Shown here: positions 33,974 to 42,556 of the stretch, piece after piece
Numbering within the stretch: position 1 is the first letter of the stretch
Layout: every line of letters starts with the position of its first letter
Source of the DNA: Palsa-147 sp963771905
Lineage (GTDB): Bacteria; Acidobacteriota; Terriglobia; Acidiferrales; UBA7541
NCBI GenBank assembly: GCA_963771905.1
Contig: CAVYVI010000003.1
Span: 62,001 to 126,000 of the forward strand
Length of the DNA stretch: 64,000 nucleotides
Direction: 5' to 3'
Position numbers and translations under genes: made by a program
The notes under the pieces: model-generated
The model's database searches: none
The model's input: the letters and a program-made list of their open reading frames with translations, nothing else
What the model was told of the DNA's origin: nothing

Positions 33974-36900
33974 GTGCGCGCACTTACAGGCTGGCTCAAA
34001 CAAAATTTTCGTCGGCGCATCGCGATTCCGTTGGCCGCTCTTGCGGTGTTCGCTTTTATGTCCATGCCGATCCACGCCCAAAGTTATCGCGGCTCGATCC
34101 GCGGCCAAGTCGTGGATGCCAGCGGGGCCGCTATTGTCGGCGCCGAGGTCACGGCAAAGAACCAGGCCACCGGCGCACCCTGCAGTGTCCCCACGGACGC
34201 TGAAGGCGGTTATGTGATACCCGAGCTGGTTGCCGGAGAATACGAGGTCACCGCTGCAGCGAAAGATCTCGCCCCGGTCGAGCAAAAGGCTGTCGTTGTG
34301 GTCGGTCTCGAGACAACCTTAAACTTCACTCTGGGCAAAGTGACAGAGTCCTTGCAGAAGGTCATTGTCAACGCAGAAGCGACTCCGCTGATCGAGACCA
34401 CGCAGGACGTGCTTGGTGGGACCGTCGAGCAAACGCTCGCAACCGAACTTCCGCTCAACGGCCGCGACTTCGGCAAGCTTGTAGCTCTCGTGCCCGGCGT
34501 GATCGTAGAAGGTTCAGGCGTCGCCGGCACGGAGAAAAGTTTCGGCCAGTTCAACATCAACGGCAACCGGGACCGCTCGAATAATTACACTCTGGACGGC
34601 ACGGACAATAACGATCCGTGGTTCAACAATTCAGCGCTCAACCAGGTCGGCATTACCGGCGCCCCCGCCTCGCTTCTGCCGATCGACGCGATTGAGGAAT
34701 TCAATCTGCAATCGCAGTTTCCGGCCGAGTACGGACGCAACTCCGGCGGCGTCGTCAACATCATCACGAAGTCCGGCACCAACGACTTCCACGGATCGGC
34801 CTTCGAATACTTGCGCAATTCGTTTTTTGACGCGCGCAACTACTTCAACACCGTGGGCACTCCTCAAACGCAATTCATCAACAACCAATTTGGCGGTTCC
34901 ATCGGCGGCCCAATTATTCACGATAAGACATTCTTCTTCGGAGCTTACGAAGGCCAGCGCGAACGCGTCGGCTCAGACTTTGATTTTGCGCTGCCCACCA
35001 CCACGGAAATCAACAATGCTCGCGCTATCGCGCTCGGAATAAATCCTAACATCAATACCGCTCCGCTCGACGCCATGCTCAGCTATTTTCCCGTGAACAA
35101 TACCAGTTCGAACCTTGTTCAGGGCTCGGTGAAGGATTTCAACGATCTCGATAATTTCATCTTGAAGCTCGATCATCGTTTCAATGACATCAATTCTTTT
35201 GCCGCGCGCTACGCCTTCGGACAGAGCGATCAGAAATTCCCACTTGGCTCGCTCGGCGGCTTCGGCAGCGGCTCGCGCCTTCCTGGTTTCCAACAGATTT
35301 CTCCCACGCGCGTGCAAGTAGTATCGGCCAGCCTGCTATCGGCCTTCAGTGCCACGCACGTCAACGAATTGCGCTTCGGTTACACGCGGTTTGGCAATTC
35401 CTTTACCTCGCAAGATGCGGTGCAGCCCATTTCAGGTCTACCTGACTTTGGCACCGGTCTGACAGGCCTCCCGGAGATCGATTTCGATGGGTTTATTGAA
35501 AATCTGGGCGCCACCGCGTTTAGCGTTCCGCGGGCGCGCGTCAGCCAGAATTATCAGATACTGGACAACTTCACGTGGATCAAAGGCGCGCACACGCTCA
35601 AATTCGGCGCGGAATTTCGGCGCGCTTGGGTCAGCGCCTTCAATGACAATCTTGAGCGCGGCCTCATCGAGTTCGGCCCTACTGGTCTTGATCCAGCAGA
35701 TCCCGTCACCGACACTCTCACGAATTTCTATTTGGGAGCTTTCTGCGATCCGACCGGCACCATCTGCCCTGGCTCTGCGGAGGGAAACATTGGAAACACA
35801 CAGCGCACCACCTACAACAACGGCTTGGCATTCTTCGCACAGGACGAATTTCGTGTGCGCCCAAATCTCACGGTTACCTACGGAGTTCGCTGGGAATATT
35901 TCGGCCCTATCAGCGAAAAAAATAACCTCCTCTTCAATTTCCCCGGCCCATTCTCGGCCACTTCTCAGCTTGAACGAGTCGCCTCCGGCGGACTGAGCGG
36001 CGCTTACAAACGCGATCTCAATAACTTTGGCCCGCGCCTGGCCGTCGCATGGACTCCGTTCAAAAATACCGTCGTCCGCGCTGGTTACGGCATCTACTAC
36101 GACTACATTCCGCAGGATTTAATGATCGCCAACTACACCACCGTCGCTGGCATTGCTACAAACCCTGTTGGTCCCGAGCCGGTTCTCCCTCTCGGATTCA
36201 ATCAAGGTGCCTGGACCGGAACTGCAAGTGGACCAGTTTTCACGACCATTGGGGGGCCGTATCCCATTTTCGTGACAACCCACAATTTGGCCACGCCCTA
36301 CGCAGGTGAGTGGAATTTCAACATTCAGCAGCAGATTTCAAAAGGTGCCGCTATTGAAATTGGCTACGTGGGCAGCAAGGGAACGCGCCTCACGCGCCTA
36401 TACGACGCGAACCAGGACGACATCAATCCCAATTACGGAGAGGTTGACACGTTCAGCAGCAATACCTCCTCCACTTATAACGCTCTTCAGGTGCAGGCGC
36501 GCTTTTCCAACTGGCATCGCTTTTCCGGCTTCTCCGCGTATGTTTTTTCAAAATGTCTCGATGGTGCGTCAGACGGCATCGACTTCAATTTCGCCACCGC
36601 GGCATTTCCGCAAAATTCGGACAACCTGCAGGCCGAAAAGGGTCCATCCACATTCGACGCGAGGCATCGTTGGACCACCGCACTCAACTACGCGGTTCCC
36701 ATGTGGGGTGCGCTTCCCCAACGCCTCGCCGAGGGCTGGAAGTGGAACACGATCGTCACTGTCATGTCCGGACAGCCGATCGGCATCATCACCGGCAACG
36801 CTATCGTCAATGCGGATGGCTCGTACAATTATCATCAGCGACCCGATCTGCTCCCCGGTTTTAGTCCGATCCTTAGCGGCAATCCAGCGAACGGCTATAT

Positions 36901-37261
36901 TAACCCGCTCGCATTCACGGAGCCGATGGTGAATCCGCCGTACGGTGATCTTGGCCGCGACGCCGTCTATGGTCCTGGCTTCTGGAATACAGATTTTTCT
37001 GTAACGAAAGATACGAAACTGACGGAGCGGTTAAATCTCCAGCTTCGTTTCGAGTTCTTCAACATCTTCAACCATCCGCAGTTTGCGCTGCCCGGAGGTT
37101 CAATCACGCCCGGCGGAGGATCTGGCCTTGCGCTTCCGCAAGCCTTAGCTCAATGTTCGGGCTGCTTTTCCACTTCGACTCCGGATGTTGCGCAGGGAAA
37201 TCCAGGCCTCGGTGGAGGCGGCCCGCGAGTGCTCCAGTTCGCCGCGCGATTCCAGTTCTAA
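33974..37261 (+). CDS. Oar-type TonB-dependent receptor
   Basis: A 1095-residue outer-membrane receptor. After a basic N-terminus and signal peptide (IAIPLAALAVFAFMSMPIHAQ) comes a CarboxypepD_reg-like domain (SYRGSIRGQVVDASGAAIVGAEV, about 37-125), the plug (ELPLNGRDFGKLVALVPGV, SGGVVNIITKSGTNDFHGSAFEY, about 150-280), and a large barrel ending in FAARFQF. The start is GTG 33974, with AGGAGG at 33963-33968. The LPLNGRDF motif is typical of the acidobacterial expansion of this family. No enzyme or sigma gene is adjacent, so the substrate is unknown. It is enclosed by two 75-nt imperfect direct repeats, hinting that the gene moved or was duplicated as a unit. Confidence 0.92.
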   Translation: MRALTGWLKQNFRRRIAIPLAALAVFAFMSMPIHAQSYRGSIRGQVVDASGAAIVGAEVTAKNQATGAPCSVPTDAEGGYVIPELVAGEYEVTAAAKDLAPVEQKAVVVVGLETTLNFTLGKVTESLQKVIVNAEATPLIETTQDVLGGTVEQTLATELPLNGRDFGKLVALVPGVIVEGSGVAGTEKSFGQFNINGNRDRSNNYTLDGTDNNDPWFNNSALNQVGITGAPASLLPIDAIEEFNLQSQFPAEYGRNSGGVVNIITKSGTNDFHGSAFEYLRNSFFDARNYFNTVGTPQTQFINNQFGGSIGGPIIHDKTFFFGAYEGQRERVGSDFDFALPTTTEINNARAIALGINPNINTAPLDAMLSYFPVNNTSSNLVQGSVKDFNDLDNFILKLDHRFNDINSFAARYAFGQSDQKFPLGSLGGFGSGSRLPGFQQISPTRVQVVSASLLSAFSATHVNELRFGYTRFGNSFTSQDAVQPISGLPDFGTGLTGLPEIDFDGFIENLGATAFSVPRARVSQNYQILDNFTWIKGAHTLKFGAEFRRAWVSAFNDNLERGLIEFGPTGLDPADPVTDTLTNFYLGAFCDPTGTICPGSAEGNIGNTQRTTYNNGLAFFAQDEFRVRPNLTVTYGVRWEYFGPISEKNNLLFNFPGPFSATSQLERVASGGLSGAYKRDLNNFGPRLAVAWTPFKNTVVRAGYGIYYDYIPQDLMIANYTTVAGIATNPVGPEPVLPLGFNQGAWTGTASGPVFTTIGGPYPIFVTTHNLATPYAGEWNFNIQQQISKGAAIEIGYVGSKGTRLTRLYDANQDDINPNYGEVDTFSSNTSSTYNALQVQARFSNWHRFSGFSAYVFSKCLDGASDGIDFNFATAAFPQNSDNLQAEKGPSTFDARHRWTTALNYAVPMWGALPQRLAEGWKWNTIVTVMSGQPIGIITGNAIVNADGSYNYHQRPDLLPGFSPILSGNPANGYINPLAFTEPMVNPPYGDLGRDAVYGPGFWNTDFSVTKDTKLTERLNLQLRFEFFNIFNHPQFALPGGSITPGGGSGLALPQALAQCSGCFSTSTPDVAQGNPGLGGGGPRVLQFAARFQF

Positions 37262-37353
37262 GCAGCCGATGCGCCATTGTCGCTTTAGGCGTTTCTGGCA
37301 CGCTGGTAAAATCCGTTAAGCACCCCTGGGGCAGGGTCAAGGGGTCGCGCCAC

Positions 37354-37428
37354 CACGACTCGGCTCCGCCGGTTCAAAGCCTCCTACAGACTTTTTGACC
37401 GCTCTGCCTGGTCATCTGGCGAACGGGC
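37354..37428 (+). repeat. 75-nt imperfect direct repeat, copy 2
   Basis: Same length and orientation as 33535-33609, 77 percent identical by eye. Overlaps the last codons of the EVE-HNH gene on the opposite strand. Confidence 0.75.
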
Positions 37429-38382
37429 AGACTGGAGCAGGACGGCGCTCCTGTGAAAATCGAGGAACACTTTTTGGCCGCCGCTGAACCCTCCCACATT
37501 GATAACCTTCGTGGTGACGATGCCCATTCGTTGGAGAGAGGGACGATGAGCAACCGGGGAAATTATCAGCTTCCCGTCGTCCTCGAAGCCGATGAACCCA
37601 CGATCGAAGAGATGATCGATGCTCGGTGTCAAGAGCAGACCGTTCTCGCCGTTTAGCCGCTCCTCGTTTGTCGAGTCCCGCCATGGTTTGCAATGACTAG
37701 CTACCAGGTGCACGGGATTGTCGACGCCTGTGATGCGGCACCTGCATTCGATCTTGCTCACCCTCTCTTTGAATAATCCCTGCCCATTCCGGGCACGGAT
37801 AATCGCTATCCGTTCAGTTTCCTGGACGGTGGAATCGTTGACCAACTCCTGCTCCAACTTGCGTTCCCATAAATCGAGATCATCTGCTGAAACCGGCTTC
37901 ACGGCACGAGCGGCCAGAGCGATGGGTGCTACCTCCTGGCCGATCAGGCCAATGAGCACTTCGGCAAGCCGCGTGGGTATCTCGGTAAGGTATACGGCTT
38001 GAAGACCATTCCCGTTCGGCTGAAGGGGTGAATACCGATCAGGCAGAAGTGATCTAAGGATGTCTATGTGATCCTTAGGTCGAACCTTGTTGGCAAGCTC
38101 TCTGAAGTTCACCTTCACTTTCCAGCCAATGTTTTCCCAATTCTGGCCAGCATTTCCGAACTCCAGCGGCTTCGGGCTCTCCCAGCAATAGGATTGTGCA
38201 ATCCCAACTGCGAGGATTCGGGTGTCCATGAAGGAGAAGATCAGGTCACCCGGCGCGACCTCACGCATTGACTCGTAAAAGGGGTTTCGCGCGCCATTGG
38301 CGTTACGCTTGGGCGACCAAAGATAACCACCTTGAACCTCGTGGCGGTATGTCTGGTTCTGGTTAACCCACCAATAGCGCAT
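37384..38382 (-). CDS. EVE-like domain fused to HNH endonuclease
   Basis: A 332-residue protein. Residues 1-140 form a PUA/EVE-like domain (RYWWVNQNQTYRHEVQGGYLWSPK, VAPGDLIFSFMDTRILAVGIA), a fold that binds modified bases. The C-terminal HNH nuclease (about 205-290) has CRCRITG (Cys213, Cys215), LVASHCKPW (His230), ENGLLLTPSIDHLFD (Asn247, His257). EVE-HNH fusions are proposed to be modification-dependent restriction enzymes; this one has no methyltransferase neighbour, which suits a type IV-like role. Its last codons overlap a repeat that also occurs 3.8 kb away, so the C-terminus may have been altered by a rearrangement. The start is the ATG at 38382. Confidence 0.82.
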   Translation of the reverse strand: MRYWWVNQNQTYRHEVQGGYLWSPKRNANGARNPFYESMREVAPGDLIFSFMDTRILAVGIAQSYCWESPKPLEFGNAGQNWENIGWKVKVNFRELANKVRPKDHIDILRSLLPDRYSPLQPNGNGLQAVYLTEIPTRLAEVLIGLIGQEVAPIALAARAVKPVSADDLDLWERKLEQELVNDSTVQETERIAIIRARNGQGLFKERVSKIECRCRITGVDNPVHLVASHCKPWRDSTNEERLNGENGLLLTPSIDHLFDRGFIGFEDDGKLIISPVAHRPSLQRMGIVTTKVINVGGFSGGQKVFLDFHRSAVLLQSARSPDDQAERSKSL

Positions 38383-38899
38383 GTTCCCGCTGTTTTCTTT
38401 CTGTACTCCCGAACCTTCTAAGTTTCCGGTTCGGTACGCGCATTATAACGGCGCACTGTGCTGGGAACAACGATCAGCGCGACCTAAAAGCATGCGCGAG
38501 CGGCCAGCCTTTCGGGTCTCGGCCCGTTTCCGCTCTTCAAGATCACGACGGGCGGACACGGACGGCAGCCTCGAAAAGTTCTTCTCTCTTGAAATTGAAC
38601 CGCACGAGCGCAAGACGGCCGAGGTTGAGGGCTGGATTCTCGGAGTTTTGTAGCGCCGTCAGGTGAACGTGTCGTCAAGCACGCCAACCGCTCGTGAATT
38701 TGCGAATTGAATGGTTGCGGGGGCTTGCAATGCTCCGAAGACGCTGGTTCTGCCTTTTAAGTGCAGGCTGCCGGTTCCCCGTCATAGGCGCCTGATGCGA
38801 ATGGGTTAACCTCTATCGACGCTTTGGCCGAACGCAACCGCAAAAGGACAGCCTGTAACTGGGTCGGCCCAGTGCGCGATTCAGACGCTTTCGGCCACA
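38383..38899. other. Intergenic region, nothing recognised
   Basis: About 520 nt between the EVE-HNH gene start and the end of the HAF lipoprotein gene. Short frames exist on both strands but have no ribosome-binding sites or family features. Confidence 0.4.
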
Positions 38900-41791
38900 C
38901 TACTGCGGTGGAGTTTGCGGCGTTCCGTAACGACGACTGCGGCCGACCTGCAGGGATCGAGCTCGCGCCAGCAGTTCGGGCGGAAGCAACTTGGCTGAAC
39001 TTGCTGCTGGCGCCTCGATGGTGTGTGCCGAGTGAACCTCGACCGAGGTGGCCGGATCTACCAGGCTGTAGTCGCAGCCCTCGACATCTGGATGATTCTC
39101 ATCGCAGGGAATGAGCAAAACCGCGTGCTGGTCGCCGTTCGCGAGCGCGCCGAACGCCGCAATCTCGCCTTGATCACTGATAAACGACGCCGTGAACACG
39201 AAAAACGGGGTGCTCGGAGGAATGAGAGTATTCAGGTCGACCAGGGAGCCGTTTTCCCACAGGAATGCCGTGACGACAGAAAAATCGCACGGCATGGAGT
39301 CGCCCACAACCTGTGATCTTGAATTAATGAAGTTCGCCTGACTGATGGGGCTTCCCGCGAGCGCACCAAGGTCTGCCATCACGCCCTGCCTCCACAGGAA
39401 GGCGTGCGCGGCCTCGCGTGGCGGTGAGGAACCCGGGCAGGGAGCCGGGATGCCTGCGATCCCAACAACCTCTCCTGCTTCGTTGATCCAGAATGCTTCG
39501 CCGTCGGCGCTGCCTCCAAAGGGAGGCGCAACAAGGTCGATGAGCTTTTCGCCGTCCCACAGGAAGGGGTGGTTGATTTCGTCTCCAGGCAGGAGTGCTC
39601 CACCGACTACCTGCCCGTGCTCGTTCAGTCCGTTGACCGCTGCCGTGTTGGTGCCGCCAAGACTCCCCAGATCTTTCATGCCCTTTCCTTTTTCCCATAG
39701 GAATGGATGAAGTGTGGGAAAACCGGTAGTAGGGTTGGGAGTTGAGTCTGTGTAGGAGAATCCAGCTATCTGGCCATGTTGGTTGATCAGGCTTGGGAAG
39801 GCGTCCGGACCGCCCAGCGTGCCGATGTCCTTCATTCCCTCCTTCTCGTCCCAGACGAAGCCGCGTGTCTCGGTCGCGTTCGCAGGACAAATCTGGAACG
39901 GGAGACAATAAAGGTATTGATAGTAGAACGAGAAAGGGTCGGGGACATCGTTCAGTGCAAGCCCCGTCACCTGGCCCCGGTCGTTGACCGCCTGCGAGAA
40001 GCTCGAGCTTCCTCCGAGCGTCCCGAGATCTTGAATCTTACCGTTCTTCCAAATCACAGCTCGGAGTTCCGGCAGGCCGGGGACGACTGGATCGAATTCC
40101 CCATTTTCAGAATTGCCGGCTATTAAGCCGTTCGAATTGATCCAGAAGGCGGCACTGCTGACACCGTCTGTGAGTGCGCCTAGATCGGTCGTTTCACCGT
40201 TCTGCCATTGGTACGCATCCGTGACGTAGCAGTCGGGGACATAGCAAAAGACAGGATCGGCGGAATAGGGGTCCGGGAGGGAGGTGTCCGCAAAACCCAC
40301 GAAGACTCCTTTACTGTTGAGAACCTGGGAGAAGTTGTAGAAGGCTGTGTTGAAGCCATAATTGTCAGTCAGGTGCAGATCGTCAAAGTAACTCGACGGG
40401 CCCCCAAACGTGCCGATGTCTATGACCTTGTAGTGGTGATGCGCGGTTGTAGAAGCCACAACCGACAGTGCCTCGGCTGCGGCCGCCGGGGCGGCGGCAA
40501 TTGTGATCGTATAAGTCGAGCTGGTGGTCCCAGAGAAAGGATCTGTCGCCGTGATGACTACATTGCTAAACGTTCCAGCTTGAGTTGGTACGCCGTAAAC
40601 GAGCCACAGAATGGTAGGAGTAAGAATAGGAGGGACATCTCCCGGGCAAATGAATTCCCCGATGTGTAATCCCGGGGGCAAGGACGTGCCTGACCACTGC
40701 TCATACTTGCTGCCTCTGTTGGTCGCGAGCACAAACCCTTGCAACGGCGGCGTGCAGGTGGACGAGATAGACGTGCCGTAACCAATTCCCACCGTTCCGT
40801 TGGGAGGAGGTGAGGTGATCACGAACTTCTGAACGTTTATCGAATTGGAAGTGCCAGTGAGTGACGCATTCGCCGTGTCTGTCGCCGTGATGGTTTGGGT
40901 GCCAAGAGTGTTCAGAGTTGCCGAGAAGTTTCCTGTGCCATTCGTGAGAGTTGAATTTGCCGGGAGCGCCGCCAGTGGATCGGTACTTGTGAAACGGATC
41001 GTCCCGGAGTACGTGGGTGCCACGTTGTTCGCGGCGTCGAGGGCGCTGACATAGAGATTGATCGCATACCCGGGATTGGCTCCCTCTGGAGCACCCACGG
41101 AAAAATGAGTCGGCGCATTAGTAACGACCATGAGCAAATTTGAAGTGCCGGTGATGGAAGCGGTCGTCGTGTCCGTCGCTGTGATGGTCTGACTGCCCAG
41201 AGTCTTCAGCGTGGCTAAAAATGACCCTGTGCCATTTGTCAGAGTGGAATTCGCCGGCAGCGAGGCCTGGGCATCGGTGCTCGTGAAGTGGACCGTACCA
41301 GAGTAAGTCATAACAGTATTGTTCGAGGCATCCAGCGCCGTCACGCCGAAGTTGAAGGAGATTCCCGTCGTGGCGTTGGATGGACCGGTCACCGCAAAAT
41401 GAGTGGCCGGCGCGGTTACGGTGATCGAATTCGAAGTGCCCGTGATGGAAGCTGTGTCCGTCGCCGTAACGGTCTGGGTGCCCGGAGTCATAAGAGTCAC
41501 AGATAAGGTTCCGGTGCCGCTGGCCAGCGTCGAGGCGGCTGGAAGCACCGCCTGAGCGTCCGAGCTCGTAAAATGCACGGTCCCGGAATATGTGCTCACA
41601 GTGTTGTTTGCAGCGTCGAGCGCGGTCACCATGATGTTGAACGCCGTCCCTGCGACGGCGTTGCCCGTGGCCGTGACGGAGAAGTGGGTGGCAGTTAGTT
41701 GAGGAGTTCCACCGCCACTGGCACCGCCGCCGCAGGCGCTAAGGAGACGCAAACAACAGACCAGAATTAAGACCAGCAATATTCTCTTCAT
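38900..41791 (-). CDS. Secreted lipoprotein with Ig-like repeats and HAF (DLGTLGG) repeats
   Basis: 963 residues from ATG 41791, where GGAGG sits correctly; a longer frame to 41839 adds no signal. MKRILLVLILVCCLRLLSAC is a lipoprotein signal with lipobox LLSAC, so the protein is lipid-anchored at the cell surface or periplasm. Three Ig-like repeats of about 100 residues follow (each with LDAANNTVSTYSGTVHFTSSDAQA-type and SGTGTLSVTL-type strands), then a fourth less regular domain, then at least five HAF repeats (DIGTFGG, DLGTLGG, DIGTLGG, DLGSLGG with W-(E/K)NG-type turns), probably a beta-propeller. The C-terminal 60 residues are low-complexity. It is divergent from an ECF sigma/kinase pair, a recurrent acidobacterial arrangement that suggests sigma-controlled surface expression (inference). 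Confidence 0.8.
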   Translation of the reverse strand: MKRILLVLILVCCLRLLSACGGGASGGGTPQLTATHFSVTATGNAVAGTAFNIMVTALDAANNTVSTYSGTVHFTSSDAQAVLPAASTLASGTGTLSVTLMTPGTQTVTATDTASITGTSNSITVTAPATHFAVTGPSNATTGISFNFGVTALDASNNTVMTYSGTVHFTSTDAQASLPANSTLTNGTGSFLATLKTLGSQTITATDTTTASITGTSNLLMVVTNAPTHFSVGAPEGANPGYAINLYVSALDAANNVAPTYSGTIRFTSTDPLAALPANSTLTNGTGNFSATLNTLGTQTITATDTANASLTGTSNSINVQKFVITSPPPNGTVGIGYGTSISSTCTPPLQGFVLATNRGSKYEQWSGTSLPPGLHIGEFICPGDVPPILTPTILWLVYGVPTQAGTFSNVVITATDPFSGTTSSTYTITIAAAPAAAAEALSVVASTTAHHHYKVIDIGTFGGPSSYFDDLHLTDNYGFNTAFYNFSQVLNSKGVFVGFADTSLPDPYSADPVFCYVPDCYVTDAYQWQNGETTDLGALTDGVSSAAFWINSNGLIAGNSENGEFDPVVPGLPELRAVIWKNGKIQDLGTLGGSSSFSQAVNDRGQVTGLALNDVPDPFSFYYQYLYCLPFQICPANATETRGFVWDEKEGMKDIGTLGGPDAFPSLINQHGQIAGFSYTDSTPNPTTGFPTLHPFLWEKGKGMKDLGSLGGTNTAAVNGLNEHGQVVGGALLPGDEINHPFLWDGEKLIDLVAPPFGGSADGEAFWINEAGEVVGIAGIPAPCPGSSPPREAAHAFLWRQGVMADLGALAGSPISQANFINSRSQVVGDSMPCDFSVVTAFLWENGSLVDLNTLIPPSTPFFVFTASFISDQGEIAAFGALANGDQHAVLLIPCDENHPDVEGCDYSLVDPATSVEVHSAHTIEAPAASSAKLLPPELLARARSLQVGRSRRYGTPQTPPQ

Positions 41792-41944
41792 GATGCCTCC
41801 GCGCACCTGCCAGGCCAAAAGGGCTCTTCGGGAATTCACCGCTATCCTTCCTACTTATACCTGCGCAAAACTTGGCCAAAACCTTGCATGGCAGGCTGGT
41901 TCCACAAGTGTCTGGTGGTGCAACGTTGTCTGGTAGAAGGGGGT

Positions 41945-41978
41945 GTATAATTCCGCGTACAGGAAAGTCCTGTATTAT
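41945..41978 (+). promoter_or_regulatory. Palindrome and -10-like boxes before the ECF sigma gene
   Basis: TATAAT (41945-41950) and TATTAT (41973-41978) flank a perfect inverted repeat TACAGGA-AAG-TCCTGTA (41958-41974). It ends 18 nt before the sigma-factor start and lies in the divergent region with the lipoprotein gene. It may be an operator. Confidence 0.4.
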
Positions 41979-41991
41979 CAGCGCGGAAACC

Positions 41992-42540
41992 ATGTCTGAC
42001 ACACACGCAGTGACGCTCTTGCTGGCCGAATGGGCGAAAGGCAATCAAAATGCCTTGAATGAGCTCACGCCGCTTGTCTATCGCGAGCTTCGGCAACTTG
42101 CCGCCGCCTACCTGCGAAGAGAACGCCTCAGCCACTCCCTGCAACCGACCGCGCTTGTCCACGAGGCCTACTTGCGTCTCGTGGATCAATCCAGTCCCAA
42201 CTGGGAAAACCGTTCGCATTTCTATGGAGTCGCAGCGCGTCTGATGCGGCAGATTCTTGTGGACCACGCTCGCCGGCGACATGCCGGGAAACGCGCTGGC
42301 GTCAAAATTCCACTGGACGAAGCGATAAGTTTCCAGCAAAAACGCTGCGGGGACCTGTTGGCTCTTGACATGGGCCTGACAGCCCTTGAAAAGTTCGATC
42401 CCAGAAAGTGCAAAGCCGTGGAGCTTCGCTACTTTGGTGGTCTTTCCTTGGAAGAAATAGCGCAGGCACTGGCGGTCTCCAGTGCCACCGTGCGCCGCGA
42501 TCTACGATTGGCCGAAGCGTGGCTCAACAGCCAAATGTAA
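41992..42540 (+). CDS. ECF-type RNA polymerase sigma factor (TIGR02999-like)
   Basis: A 182-residue sigma factor. The sigma2 region reads LTPLVYRELRQLAAAYLRRER...LQPTALVHEAYLRL, a motif typical of the ECF group linked to Ser/Thr kinases and TonB receptors in Acidobacteriota and Planctomycetota. Sigma4 has LRYFGGLSLEEIAQALAVSSATVRRDLRLAEAWL (HTH for the -35). ATG 41992 starts the family-like sequence; the open frame to 41872 is not used. No anti-sigma gene is seen; the kinase gene that follows after 16 nt is the likely partner, as this group is controlled by kinase signalling. Confidence 0.9.
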   Translation: MSDTHAVTLLLAEWAKGNQNALNELTPLVYRELRQLAAAYLRRERLSHSLQPTALVHEAYLRLVDQSSPNWENRSHFYGVAARLMRQILVDHARRRHAGKRAGVKIPLDEAISFQQKRCGDLLALDMGLTALEKFDPRKCKAVELRYFGGLSLEEIAQALAVSSATVRRDLRLAEAWLNSQM

Positions 42541-42556
42541 TACGAATAGGTGCCGC

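Noticed and set aside
38381..38653. 90-codon plus-strand frame upstream of the EVE-HNH gene
   Set aside because: No ribosome-binding site, unusual composition and no recognisable domain; it overlaps the likely promoter of the opposite gene.
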